Assembly (NCBI RefSeq): GCF_004803755.1
Contig: NZ_CP032311.1
Span: 2,248,501-2,312,500 of the forward strand
DNA from: Pseudomonas sp. DG56-2
GTDB lineage: Bacteria > Pseudomonadota > Gammaproteobacteria > Pseudomonadales > Pseudomonadaceae
DNA length: 64,000 nucleotides
Reading direction: 5' to 3'
How positions within the stretch are numbered: the first letter of the stretch is position 1; every line of letters begins with the position of its first letter. The notes under the pieces are model-generated. The model did no database searches and was not told the DNA's origin. It saw only the letters and a list, made by a program, of their open reading frames with translations. The position numbers were made by a program, and so were the translations under genes. Positions 26,679-35,725 of the stretch are shown one piece after another.

Positions 26679-27677
26679 ATGCGCAGCCCCCTGTTCAAAA
26701 CGCCAATTACCGAAATGCTCGGCATCGCTCACCCCATTCTGTGCGGCGGCATGGGCCCGGGGGTGTCTGATGCCGACTATGTTGCGGCGGTAGTCAATGC
26801 CGGCGGCATGGGTTTTATAGTGGCTGCGGGCTTCGCTGATCCCGATGAATTCCGTGAGCAACTGCGCCGCTGCAAGCAGCTGACTGCGGGCAAGGGCTTT
26901 GGCGTCAACCTGTACCTGTCTCGTCAAGCGCAAGGCCTTGAGCGTATGCATGAACAGTTGGCGATCGTCGCTGAGGAGGGTGTGTTGTGCGTGGAGACGT
27001 CGGGTGCAAGTCCCGAGGGCATCCTGCCGATTCTGCGTGAAGCGGGGATCAAAGTGCTGCACAAGGTGGCCGCGGCGCGTTATGCCCGCTCGGCCGCAAG
27101 GCTTGGGGTAGATGCGGTGATTGTTGTCGGTAACGACTGTGGTGGCCATCCGGGCGTCTATGGCATCAGCAGTATGGTTCAGGCGGCGCAGGTGCCTAAC
27201 GAAGTCAGTGTCCCAGTGGTTATTGGTGGCGGCATCGGCACGGGGCGGCAATTGGCAGCAACGTTGACCATGGGCGCGGACGCCGTATTGATGGGATCGC
27301 GCATGCTGGTCGCCGAGGAGTTGTGGATACACCGCAATTACAAGGATTTGCTGGTGCGCAGCGACGGCACCGAAAGCGTGATCGTGAAGACCGGGTTGCG
27401 CGATCATCACCGGGTTTACAACAACCAAAGCGCCAAGGCCGTTGCTGCCCTGGATGCTGCCGGTGCAAGCGACTTCGAGCAGTACCGGGCTCATGTAATG
27501 GGCTCGCTGAGCACTCAAGCATATCAGACTGGCGACAGCGCCCTGGGCATGCTCGACTTCGGCCCATCGGTTGTGTTCGCCGACGCCGTAAAGCCTGTAG
27601 AGGCCATCTTCGATGAAATACTCGACGATGCCAAAAAAGCACTTCAGCGTCTTGGGCAGCTACACGACGCCGCCTAG
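26679..27677 (+). CDS. Nitronate monooxygenase / 2-nitropropane dioxygenase family flavoprotein
   Basis: 332 residues with a TIM-barrel FMN-binding plan: HPILCGGMGPGVSDADYVAA at the start, the catalytic/FMN stretch VVGNDCGGHPGVYG near residue 152 with the conserved histidine, VVIGGGIGTGRQLAA and GADAVLMGSRMLV for phosphate binding. Members oxidise nitronates (propionate 3-nitronate) with FMN and oxygen, and some are enoyl reductases. ATG 26679 is preceded by CGGAGG. It appears to be a single-gene unit ending at the 27693-27720 hairpin. Confidence 0.85.
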   Translation: MRSPLFKTPITEMLGIAHPILCGGMGPGVSDADYVAAVVNAGGMGFIVAAGFADPDEFREQLRRCKQLTAGKGFGVNLYLSRQAQGLERMHEQLAIVAEEGVLCVETSGASPEGILPILREAGIKVLHKVAAARYARSAARLGVDAVIVVGNDCGGHPGVYGISSMVQAAQVPNEVSVPVVIGGGIGTGRQLAATLTMGADAVLMGSRMLVAEELWIHRNYKDLLVRSDGTESVIVKTGLRDHHRVYNNQSAKAVAALDAAGASDFEQYRAHVMGSLSTQAYQTGDSALGMLDFGPSVVFADAVKPVEAIFDEILDDAKKALQRLGQLHDAA

Positions 27678-27692
27678 GTGACGACATTGCAA

Positions 27693-27720
27693 TCCCAGCG
27701 GCGTCGGAGCGCCGCTGGGA
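27693..27720 (+). terminator. Hairpin after nitronate monooxygenase
   Basis: Perfect 11-base arms TCCCAGCGGCG/CGCCGCTGGGA around a six-base loop, 15 bases after the stop codon. A weak AGGGCATTTAA follows; the stem strength suggests a terminator. Confidence 0.55.
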
Positions 27721-27827
27721 AGGGCATTTAACATTAGTTAGAACAATCGCTATTCCCCCATCGCCAATTCTCTGTTTTGCCCTGCCGTTGACAATTGTCA
27801 TGGGTTCTCAGCCTTTAACTCCCTAAA

Positions 27828-27846
27828 AATAATGATTCTCATTTAT
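27828..27846 (+). promoter_or_regulatory. Fur box upstream of the TonB-dependent receptor
   Basis: AATAATGATTCTCATTTAT matches the 19-base Fur consensus at 14 positions, including TAATGAT and TCATT. It lies about 55-75 bases before the receptor start. Iron-repressed transcription of the receptor-hemophilin-Slam set is expected. Confidence 0.75.
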
Positions 27847-27901
27847 CGGTATTGCCATCAGGCCTACCCGATCATCTGGAGTCGCCCGGGGAGGGGTTGT
27901 G

Positions 27902-30900
27902 ATGTTGTTTACGCCAAAGAAGCTGTCGCTGCTGATATCGAGTCTGTGCTGGTTAAGTCCTTACGCGCAGACGGCACAAGCGGCGGAGTCAGTGACAAAC
28001 GTGGACGGTCAGGTCGAGTTGCTGCCCACCACGGTCGAGGGCAAGCACGACAAAGACGCAGAAGGGCGCAACAAGGTCTATGCAGAGAACGTAACCAACC
28101 TCTATCTGGGCCGCGAAGAGCTGGAGCGGTACCAGAACAGTAATCCGGCCGATGTGTTCAAGGGACTCAACGGCGTCTACAGCATGGACTCGCGCAACGG
28201 CACTGCGCTGTCACCGAATATCCGGGGCTTGTCTGGTGAAGGTCGGGTGCCGTTGACCGTCGATGGCACCGAACAGTCGACCAACGTTTGGTTGCAAGTC
28301 TACGGCGCGGGTAACCGCAACTATGTCGACCCGGCACTGTTTCGCAGCATTTCGGTGGAGAAGGGGCCTTCCCTGACCCGTGGGGTAAAAAGTGGCGTGG
28401 GCGGAGCGGTGAGTGTGCGCACCATCGATGCCGATGACATCATTGCGGGCGGTGACACCTTCGGTTTCGACCTCAAGCTGGAAACTTCCGGCAGCACGGT
28501 CAAGCCCCGCGTCGATGCCAACGACTACTTCGGACGTGATTACCGTGACATCCCTGGCGCGGTATTGGGGGCGGACAAAAACGTCAACATTCCACAACCG
28601 GTGCCGCGCACCCGTGGCCATAACGACACGCTCAATTTCGACGACAACGCGGTGATGTTCGCCGTTGCCGGGCGTACGGATTTCAGTGATCTACTGGTCT
28701 CTTATAGCGAGCGCAAGAAGGGCAACTACTTCGCCGGCAAACAGGGCGCTGGCGCCTATAGCAACAATGACGCCTATGCCCGCGACAGCGCCGCCTATTT
28801 CCCCAACCTGACCAAACTCTACAAGCCAGGTAACGAGATTCTCAGCACCTCCAGTGATACCAGTACGCTGCTGGCCAAGAACAACTGGTACCTGGCGGAC
28901 AACCACAAGATTGGCCTGAGTTTCATGCGTACCGATCTGGAGTTTGCCGAGACCAGTCCCGGTCAGGCGGTGGTGATGCTCGGTTTTGCCGAAGAGCTGG
29001 AAAAGCAGGCGTTTCGTGATCAACTGGTGGCCGAATACCCCAAGTCCGAAATTCGTCTCGATACCTACAAACTCAGCCATGAGTGGAAGCCGGAGGGCTC
29101 GCGCTGGATCGATCTGCAAAGCAACTTGTGGATGACCAAGACCGATGGCGAGCGCCATCAGACCGGTAGCGGTGCTTACTACGTCAAGGAGTACGACACA
29201 TTGCTGGAGGACTGGAAGGCCTGCAAAGCTGGCAAGCCGCCAGTCAGCACGCCTGATGCTCTGTGGAACTGCTACATCCGCCCGGAGCTCAATCCATTCC
29301 TCAATGCGCCCAAGCCTGAACCCGACCCTAATGTCGATGCGCGTGTGTTCGCCGGTAGCGCACAGTGGACCAGTCATGACCGCACCGGTTTTGATTTCAG
29401 CAACATGATTGTGCTGCGTGACAACCTGCACCTGACGATGGCTGGCGAGTTTCAACGCGAGAAGCTTGACGAGCGTGTGACCGAACTCGACCTCAGTGGC
29501 GGTATCGGTATCGGCATCGGTGGCTCGAACTTTCACTACGCCACGGCCAACTATGGCCCGCGCTCGGGCGATCGTCGTGAGTACGCCGGCAGCATGAACC
29601 TGGAATGGCAGGCCTTGCCATGGCTGACGCTTACCGCCGGCACTCGCTACAACCGTTACTCGGCCTTCGATGAGGGACTGGCTGATCGGCGCCGCAATCG
29701 GGTCGCCGGATCGAAAATCAACCAGCAGAAAACTGGTGTGCAGCTTGATTACGGCCAACTGATGACTGACGCCGAGGCCATCCGCCTCAAGACGCTGGAT
29801 GCCGCCGCGATTCAGGCGCTCAGCCAGGTAACGCCTGCCGACTCGGAAAAATGGGCTAACGAGAAAATAGCCACGCCGGCCATGGCCGCGCACCTAGCTG
29901 CGCAAAAGGCTTTTCTCGACTTTTCCGGCAAGGGCACGCACTTGGCCAACAATGGCGCCTACTACTGGCTGCGAAGCGTGGCGGTGCCTTTGGTTGACGG
30001 CAAAGTGGACGCCTCGCAGAGCCCATTTGCCAATGGCTCCCTGGACGCCTCGGCAGTGGTCCAGGACGCCCAGGGCAACAGCGGCGAGTACGCGGTTATC
30101 ACCCCGATCAGCTCGCCGCGCGGTTCCAATATCTATGCGCTGCCTGCTGCCGGTGATGAATGGGCCGAGCCGGAGAAACAATCGGGGCATGCCTGGTCGC
30201 CGGTATTTTCGGCTACCGCGCGGGTGACCGAGTACGGCAGTCTGTTTGGGCGTTATGCCCAAGTCACGCGGTTTCCGAGCATCTTTGAGGTGGCGTCGAC
30301 GTCGGTAGGGATGGATGGTGGCAGTCTCGCAACCCGCGGTGCAACCAAGCCTGAGCGCAGCACCAACTGGGAGATTGGCTATGCCCACGACTTGACGCAG
30401 TTCTTCCCTGACCTGCAATTGGCCGATGCGCGCCTGAGCTATTTCGACACCACCATCGAAGACTTCATCGAGCGCGATATCTACCTCAACGTCATTCAGT
30501 TCGACGAGAAAAAAACCACCGGCATCGAGTTCCAGTCACGTTTTGACAGCGGACGTTTCTTCGGTGGCGTCGGGGCGACTTACCGGCTCAAGCAGGAGCT
30601 GTGTGACAAGGATTACGCCTACAGCTTCGACGTGTTCAAAAATCGTATGCCCGAATGCATGACCGGCGGGTTCCCCGACACCTTGACCGCCAGCAGCCTG
30701 CAACCGCGCTACTCGATCAATACCGATCTGGGCACGCGACTGTTCAACGAGCGGCTGGAGTTGGGCATGCGTTCGGTCTACCACGCCAAGGCAGAAAACA
30801 AAGACCTCGATGACCTGCTCAATACCGATTATGGCCATGACATCTGGGTGCAGAACAGCGCCAGCCCACTGTACTGGAAGTCGGTTTTGCTGCACGACGC

Positions 30901-31048
30901 CTACGCCAGGGTGCGGGTCGATAAACATCTCGACCTGAACATGGGCATTACCAACCTCACCGACCGCTATTACATGGACCCGATGTCGAAAATTCCTGTT
31001 CCAGGCCCAGGGCGCACCCTCACGGTGGGCATGCGCGCACGGTTCTGA
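27902..31048 (+). CDS. TonB-dependent outer-membrane receptor (heme/hemophore-receptor type)
   Basis: About 1048 residues with a signal peptide ending near QAAES. The plug begins around residue 65 (VTNLYLGREELERYQNSNPA) with the conserved IRGLSGEGRVPLTVDG segment and VEKGPSLTRG. The 22-strand barrel follows, with RFPSIFEVAS in the position where heme receptors carry FRAP-like loops, ending GMRARF. Large extracellular inserts make it longer than most siderophore receptors. It is preceded by a Fur box and followed by the secreted Slam substrate and a Slam, so the likely ligand is heme delivered by that hemophore. No clear TonB box was identified. Confidence 0.85.
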   Translation: MLFTPKKLSLLISSLCWLSPYAQTAQAAESVTNVDGQVELLPTTVEGKHDKDAEGRNKVYAENVTNLYLGREELERYQNSNPADVFKGLNGVYSMDSRNGTALSPNIRGLSGEGRVPLTVDGTEQSTNVWLQVYGAGNRNYVDPALFRSISVEKGPSLTRGVKSGVGGAVSVRTIDADDIIAGGDTFGFDLKLETSGSTVKPRVDANDYFGRDYRDIPGAVLGADKNVNIPQPVPRTRGHNDTLNFDDNAVMFAVAGRTDFSDLLVSYSERKKGNYFAGKQGAGAYSNNDAYARDSAAYFPNLTKLYKPGNEILSTSSDTSTLLAKNNWYLADNHKIGLSFMRTDLEFAETSPGQAVVMLGFAEELEKQAFRDQLVAEYPKSEIRLDTYKLSHEWKPEGSRWIDLQSNLWMTKTDGERHQTGSGAYYVKEYDTLLEDWKACKAGKPPVSTPDALWNCYIRPELNPFLNAPKPEPDPNVDARVFAGSAQWTSHDRTGFDFSNMIVLRDNLHLTMAGEFQREKLDERVTELDLSGGIGIGIGGSNFHYATANYGPRSGDRREYAGSMNLEWQALPWLTLTAGTRYNRYSAFDEGLADRRRNRVAGSKINQQKTGVQLDYGQLMTDAEAIRLKTLDAAAIQALSQVTPADSEKWANEKIATPAMAAHLAAQKAFLDFSGKGTHLANNGAYYWLRSVAVPLVDGKVDASQSPFANGSLDASAVVQDAQGNSGEYAVITPISSPRGSNIYALPAAGDEWAEPEKQSGHAWSPVFSATARVTEYGSLFGRYAQVTRFPSIFEVASTSVGMDGGSLATRGATKPERSTNWEIGYAHDLTQFFPDLQLADARLSYFDTTIEDFIERDIYLNVIQFDEKKTTGIEFQSRFDSGRFFGGVGATYRLKQELCDKDYAYSFDVFKNRMPECMTGGFPDTLTASSLQPRYSINTDLGTRLFNERLELGMRSVYHAKAENKDLDDLLNTDYGHDIWVQNSASPLYWKSVLLHDAYARVRVDKHLDLNMGITNLTDRYYMDPMSKIPVPGPGRTLTVGMRARF

Positions 31049-31066
31049 TCCCGGCCATTCGCTTTT

Positions 31067-31086
31067 GCCGGTTTATCAAAACCGGC
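31067..31086 (+). other. Intercistronic stem-loop between receptor and hemophilin-like genes
   Basis: Arms GCCGGTTT/AAACCGGC with a four-base loop (ATCA), without a T-run. It lies in the 73-base gap and could adjust receptor versus hemophore mRNA levels by processing. Confidence 0.4.
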
Positions 31087-31121
31087 GCCAACGCTGTACC
31101 CAACCCTCAAGGAGTCAACCG

Positions 31122-31997
31122 ATGAACAAGCATGTTGTGATCGTTGCCATGGCTGCCGCCCTGGCGAGTGTTTCCGCTGTCGGTGCCGTAAAAGGCGGGT
31201 CTACTGATGAAACCAAGGTCAAGGCAGCACCTTCGACCTTGTTTGGCTCCGGCAATGCCGGATTGCAGTTTGGCTCTTCGGCAGCGATTGACCTGTTGGG
31301 CGGGCCGATCACCCAGGCAAACAATGCACTGGCCCGTGCTGCCGAAAGCAATGGCAAACATTATCTCAAGGGCAGTGATATCAACTTCCTTGCCGGGGTG
31401 ATGCTGGGCAATACCAAGATCGCTCAGGTGTGGCGCAATGACGTGGCATTCAATGGCGACACCACCACGATCAACAGCACCCGCCAGATGATCGTGCCGC
31501 CCCTGCCGTTCATGCCGGACTTTGGCGGTCTGGTCATCGGCAAGGTGGAGGGCTCTCCCGTGTACTTCGGCGAGTGGGCTCCGAAGGGCGCCAACTATGC
31601 CGCTGTAGCCAGCACCGATCTGAACCTCAACAGTGCCCAGCATACCGCCTGGTATTCGGGTGAAAACCCCACCACCAACATGCCGACCCTGGCCAACGCC
31701 AAGTACAACGTTGTGGGTATCAACCAGCACAATCCGGAAAACCCCAACGTTTACACCGGTGTGCTCAGCGCCACCTATAGCACGGGCGCAGGGTCGCTGA
31801 CCGGCACGTTGGCGCGTAGCGGTTCGACTTCATTGAACTTCGCCAACACCAATATCAGCAGCAACGGCAGCTTCGCCAACGCCGGCAATGTGATCACCGG
31901 GCAGTTCTACGGTGCTCAAGCCAATGCCCTGGCCGGCATTCACAAGGGCGGTGCGGGTACTCAGGACGACGTCGCCTTCGGTGGCGCACGGCAGTAA
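31122..31997 (+). CDS. Secreted Slam-dependent hemophilin-like protein
   Basis: 291 residues. A signal peptide ends around AVGAVKG (residue about 23); no lipobox cysteine, so it should be released rather than lipid-anchored. The N-terminal handle (about 30-200) includes FLAGVMLGNTKIAQVW and VYFGEW. The C-terminal 90 residues are a glycine-rich eight-stranded barrel of the TbpB type ending GQFYGAQANALAGI, the Slam recognition element in Acinetobacter hemophilin HphA and neisserial TbpB. It probably binds heme and returns it to the upstream receptor. Heme contacts cannot be named from sequence. AAGGAG precedes ATG 31122. Confidence 0.75.
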   Translation: MNKHVVIVAMAAALASVSAVGAVKGGSTDETKVKAAPSTLFGSGNAGLQFGSSAAIDLLGGPITQANNALARAAESNGKHYLKGSDINFLAGVMLGNTKIAQVWRNDVAFNGDTTTINSTRQMIVPPLPFMPDFGGLVIGKVEGSPVYFGEWAPKGANYAAVASTDLNLNSAQHTAWYSGENPTTNMPTLANAKYNVVGINQHNPENPNVYTGVLSATYSTGAGSLTGTLARSGSTSLNFANTNISSNGSFANAGNVITGQFYGAQANALAGIHKGGAGTQDDVAFGGARQ

Positions 31998-32041
31998 CCA
32001 TCAGCACCAGTGACGATCGTGGCGCGGTCCGGCCACGTTCA

Positions 32042-32083
32042 CGGGAGGGGCGCAACAGGCGCTCCTCCCGTTTCTTCTTCCCT
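32042..32083 (+). terminator. Terminator/attenuator between hemophilin-like gene and Slam gene
   Basis: A 12-base stem with one mismatch (CGGGAGGGGCGC/GCGCTCCTCCCG, loop AACAG) at 32042-32070, followed by TTTCTTCTTCCCT. It would reduce Slam transcription relative to its substrate. Confidence 0.6.
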
Positions 32084-32100
32084 CACAAGACGCTGCGCCT

Positions 32101-33579
32101 ATGACGATTCCACGCATTACCCCGTTGGCCCTGCTGCTGTTGGCCGGCGCTGCCAGCGTCTGGGCAGACGAGGAAGATACTCGTCTGCTGCTCGACCGCG
32201 AACGTGCCGAACGAACCCTGCGCCAGCAACAACGTCCGCAGTGGCAAGTGGCAGCCCCTACGGGCGAGCTCTCTGTCGAGGTCAACGGTCAGCGCTATCG
32301 TGTGCAAAGATCCCTAGCCGACTTGGAGCCTGCGCTCTACGTCGCTATCAATACCGGACAATGGAACAACGCGGGTGAGCTGGCGGCAGCCTACCGCGAG
32401 CTACCCGGGCACAAAGAGCACCTGGCCCTGATGGCTGAAGGCCTCAGTGCACGCCACAGCGGTGATTACCACAGCGCTGTGAGGTTATTGGAACACGCCA
32501 ACGCCGCAGCCCCGGATGATCTGCGCGTGCAGATGGAACTGGCGCGTATCTACGCCGAAGACCAACAGGACCGCGAGTCGGTGCAAATGCTCGAACGCAC
32601 GCTCGGCAGCAGCCTGCCAGCCGAAACGCGTGAGTTGTTGCACAACTATGTGAGTGCCGTGCAACAACGCAGTGACTGGCAGGGCTCGCTGGCCCTGGGT
32701 GTTGGTTACAACAGCAATATCAATCAGGGCAATGGCTACGAGCGGTGTTCGCAGCAGTTTGCGGGCTATTGCCTGTCGCAGATGAAGTTACCCGACCCCA
32801 TCGCATCGTCGCTGTTGAGCTACGACCTGGTACTGAGCAAGCGCATTGCCTTGAGCGGGCATCACAATGTGCTTATACGTCCGGTCAGCTACGGTACCTA
32901 CTATCACAAGCGGGACGAGCAAAGCACGACGCTTACGGATTACAGCGACAGCACTAACATTCTGTACCTCGGTTACCAGTACGCCAGCGCCCGCCAAAGC
33001 CTCACCGTGCTGCCCTTACTGGAAAACTATCACCGCGACGGCAACACTAGTTATCGCGCCCCCGGTGTGCAGGCAGACTGGAGTTACTTTCTTTCGCCAC
33101 GTGTGAAACTGGGCCTGCAAGCTGGAGCCAAGCGCTACAAATACCAGGGGCCTGACAGCCGCTATTACGCCGACTACACCCAGCGTGGGGCGGGGGTTAG
33201 CCTGACCTATTACCCTGAGCCCAACACCAGCATTTACGGCGGGGTGGACTATTACCGCAAAAGCTACGCGTTGTCTGTCAATAGTAGCCAAGAGCAGGTG
33301 TGGCGGGCTGGCGTATTTCATCAGTTTGAAACGGCAGGCTTGTTTGCCAATTTGATGGTGCTACAGCGCGACTTCAGCAACGACGACGAATCCTACTTTT
33401 ATGGCGTTCAGCGCGAAGATCAGCAGCGCATGCTCATCGCCACCCTGGGCGCCAGCAAGCTGGCGATCCACGGGGCTTACCCGGAGTTGCGCTTCAAGCG
33501 CACCCTCAACGACAGCAATTCGGTCTTCAACGGCTACCAGCAAAGTGAGATTACCTTGCAGGTGCGCAAGCATTTCTGA
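32101..33579 (+). CDS. Slam (surface lipoprotein assembly modulator), DUF560 family
   Basis: 492 residues. A signal peptide ends near WADEE. Residues about 75-185 are TPR-like (LALMAEGLSARHSGDYHSAV, LARIYAEDQQDRES). From about residue 195 a DUF560 barrel (GSLALGVGYNSNINQGNG) with a C-terminal HF end follows. This is the Slam architecture: outer-membrane barrel with periplasmic TPR domain, which secretes or exposes TbpB-type substrates. Its substrate is almost surely the upstream hemophilin-like protein. The ribosome-binding site is weak, and a terminator-like hairpin precedes it, fitting low expression. Confidence 0.85.
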   Translation: MTIPRITPLALLLLAGAASVWADEEDTRLLLDRERAERTLRQQQRPQWQVAAPTGELSVEVNGQRYRVQRSLADLEPALYVAINTGQWNNAGELAAAYRELPGHKEHLALMAEGLSARHSGDYHSAVRLLEHANAAAPDDLRVQMELARIYAEDQQDRESVQMLERTLGSSLPAETRELLHNYVSAVQQRSDWQGSLALGVGYNSNINQGNGYERCSQQFAGYCLSQMKLPDPIASSLLSYDLVLSKRIALSGHHNVLIRPVSYGTYYHKRDEQSTTLTDYSDSTNILYLGYQYASARQSLTVLPLLENYHRDGNTSYRAPGVQADWSYFLSPRVKLGLQAGAKRYKYQGPDSRYYADYTQRGAGVSLTYYPEPNTSIYGGVDYYRKSYALSVNSSQEQVWRAGVFHQFETAGLFANLMVLQRDFSNDDESYFYGVQREDQQRMLIATLGASKLAIHGAYPELRFKRTLNDSNSVFNGYQQSEITLQVRKHF

Positions 33580-33616
33580 TTTTAAAATGATGTCAAATGG
33601 AGTAACTTTGCGCCTC

Positions 33617-33635
33617 GAGAATAATTCTCATTACC
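33617..33635 (+). promoter_or_regulatory. Fur box upstream of the Crp/Fnr regulator
   Basis: GAGAATAATTCTCATTACC matches the Fur consensus at 14 of 19 positions, including the inverted ATTCTCATTA part. It lies 57-75 bases before the regulator start, in a 112-base gap after the Slam gene. Confidence 0.65.
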
Positions 33636-33691
33636 GTCGCCGTCGGTCTTCACTGATGTGCAACGCTTCCGATATGTACGATGAGTAAGCC

Positions 33692-34474
33692 ATGAAGGCG
33701 TTAAGTCTTATCCATATGCTGGCTCGCTCGCCGGTGTTTTCCAAGGTGGGCAAGGAAGGGCTGGCCTCGCTGCTCGAGGGTGTTTCGCTGATCCGCCTGG
33801 AGCGTGGCCAGCATCTGTTTCGCATGGGCGATGCAGCGGCCTATTTCTATCTGGTGCAGTCGGGCAGCCTGGAGCTCTATCGCCCCAGCTATTCGGGAGA
33901 GCACAAAATATTTCGGAGCATGGAAGCGGGCGACCTGTTGGCAGAAACCGCCATGTTTGTCGAACCTTGCCGCTACCCGTTGTCGGCCCGTGCTGGTCTT
34001 GCCTCCAGTGTCTACCGCCTGCCGCGGGCACGCCTGTTGGCGCTTTGCCGGGCCTCACCGGACTTCAGCATTGCCATGCTTGAAGGCATGGCCGTGCGTA
34101 TCGCCCAGTCGCTCAACCGCATCGACCTGTTGACCATTGGCAACTCGGCGCAACGCCTGGTGGCCTACCTGATGGATCTCTATGTTCAGCAGCGCAGTGC
34201 CTGGCTGACCTTCCCCAGCAGCCATAACGTGTTGGCCCGGCAATTGAACATCACCCCGGAAACCTTTTCGCGTCAATTGAGTTCGTTCCGCAAGGCGGGG
34301 TTTGTCGGTGGGCACAGTCCTGAATTGGTACTGCTGGATATCGAAGGTTTGTGTCAGTCGGTAGAGCTGCCGGTGCCGGATACCAATTTCGATAACGCCG
34401 AACCCATGGCGCATTTGGGCAGCAGCTTGTTCGATTGCTGTAACTATGCGCGCCAGACGTTGGGTAAAGGCTGA
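33692..34474 (+). CDS. Crp/Fnr family transcriptional regulator
   Basis: 260 residues. An N-terminal cyclic-nucleotide-type beta-roll (residues 10-125; SLIRLERGQHLFRMGD, FYLVQSGSLELYRPS) leads to a dimer helix and a C-terminal winged helix with HNVLARQLNITPETFSRQLSSFRKAGF. There is no N-terminal FNR-type cysteine cluster, so it is more like Dnr/heme- or NO-responsive or cyclic-nucleotide members. The Fur box links it to iron. It is convergent with nnrS, nine bases away, and may control the nnrS/ABC operon. Confidence 0.8.
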   Translation: MKALSLIHMLARSPVFSKVGKEGLASLLEGVSLIRLERGQHLFRMGDAAAYFYLVQSGSLELYRPSYSGEHKIFRSMEAGDLLAETAMFVEPCRYPLSARAGLASSVYRLPRARLLALCRASPDFSIAMLEGMAVRIAQSLNRIDLLTIGNSAQRLVAYLMDLYVQQRSAWLTFPSSHNVLARQLNITPETFSRQLSSFRKAGFVGGHSPELVLLDIEGLCQSVELPVPDTNFDNAEPMAHLGSSLFDCCNYARQTLGKG

Positions 34475-34483
34475 ACCGTCACG

Positions 34484-35725
34484 TCAACAGCTGTGATCAC
34501 TTTTCAGCTGTGGGCCGGAGCCGTCATGGCGACCATCTGCCCGCGGGCCGGTCAGGGTGTTCCAGGTCGCAATCAGGTAGATGGCGAAGCAACTCGCCCA
34601 CAGCAGGCCTGCGATGTTCATCAGAGCCAGACTGCTGCTTGCGGTGAGTGGTAGCCCGGCCAATGTCCTGAGCAGCGCAGCAAGTACCAGAGTGCTTGCA
34701 CAGAGCATCGGCCACGGTCGTCGATCAAGCCAGAGCCCGGCATGGATGCGACCGACCATGGCCATTACCGCAAAGATAGCCAACGATACCGCGCCACTGG
34801 TCAACAGATGTCGACCGGATGAAGAACTGATGGGGGCGCCAAGCCAGGCCGCACCGAGCGCCAGATAACCGAGGCCGATCAACCAGTAGCAGGTGTACAG
34901 CATCAGCGCCCAGCGTTGGAACAAGGGGCGCCCCACATGCCAATCGTTGAGGAGATTGAACATGGCAGCAGCAGCGGCCAGGGCGACCCAGCCACTGACA
35001 GGCTGCCCACCGATGACGAACTCGCTGGCGCTGCACAGTACTACGCAGACAATCGCGAGGTTGCGCCGTGGAGGCCGAGCCAGGTATGAATCGTTGGGTA
35101 ATGGGGCGTCAGGACGGCCTTCTTCGATTCGGCCGTTGACCACACTCATGGAAATCCGGCTGGTGGCAATCACTATCAATACGCTCAAGGCACCTGTTGC
35201 CGCCCGAGCCCAGGCCAGTGCATCAGCGACCATTAGCTGGGCGGCAAAGAAGCCCACTTGCAGCAGGCACAGGCTGAGGATCACCCAGGCAAAACTCAGG
35301 TGCGCCCGCCCATCGGCTTGCCATAGGCGTGGAACCAGCAAACGCAGCAGCGTCAGCCAGAATGCCAGGTTGCACAATGCTGCCGGCCATAGGCCCAGCG
35401 CGGCCGGCCATAACGCGGCGAGCAAATAGGCCAGACGCGCCAAGAGCCATAGGCCCACGACCGGCAGCAGCGTTTTGCCAAGAATTTCCGGGGTTTTGCT
35501 GAACTCCGGAATCGCCGTCAGGGTGAACCCTGCGGTGGCTGCAGCGGCAAAGCCGAATATCAGTTCATGGGCGTGCCATAGCACCAGGCCACCGGGAGGA
35601 TTCCACCCCGGCAGCCAGCCATTGATCACCAGCAGCCAGGTCAGCATCAGCAGTGTGGCACTGGCTGCAGTCAGGACAAAGAAGGGGCGAAAGCCGCACA
35701 TCAACACCGGCAAGCTTCGGCTCAT
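34484..35725 (-). CDS. nnrS: NnrS family heme/copper membrane protein
   Basis: About 413 residues with about twelve hydrophobic helices. NnrS hallmarks: CGFRPFFVLTAASAT near the N-terminus, LVLWHAHELIFGFAAAATAGF with the histidines for heme/Cu, and MVGRIHAGLWLDR. NnrS relieves nitric-oxide stress in Rhodobacter and Vibrio. It overlaps the ABC ATPase by four bases, and is last in the Fur-boxed ABC operon. ATG 35725 is chosen over an alternative three codons upstream. Confidence 0.85.
   Translation of the reverse strand: MSRSLPVLMCGFRPFFVLTAASATLLMLTWLLVINGWLPGWNPPGGLVLWHAHELIFGFAAAATAGFTLTAIPEFSKTPEILGKTLLPVVGLWLLARLAYLLAALWPAALGLWPAALCNLAFWLTLLRLLVPRLWQADGRAHLSFAWVILSLCLLQVGFFAAQLMVADALAWARAATGALSVLIVIATSRISMSVVNGRIEEGRPDAPLPNDSYLARPPRRNLAIVCVVLCSASEFVIGGQPVSGWVALAAAAAMFNLLNDWHVGRPLFQRWALMLYTCYWLIGLGYLALGAAWLGAPISSSSGRHLLTSGAVSLAIFAVMAMVGRIHAGLWLDRRPWPMLCASTLVLAALLRTLAGLPLTASSSLALMNIAGLLWASCFAIYLIATWNTLTGPRADGRHDGSGPQLKSDHSC

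Noticed and set aside
28691..29893. 400-codon minus-strand frame inside the TonB receptor gene
   Set aside because: The plus strand has clear receptor motifs over this whole span; the minus product has no family resemblance.
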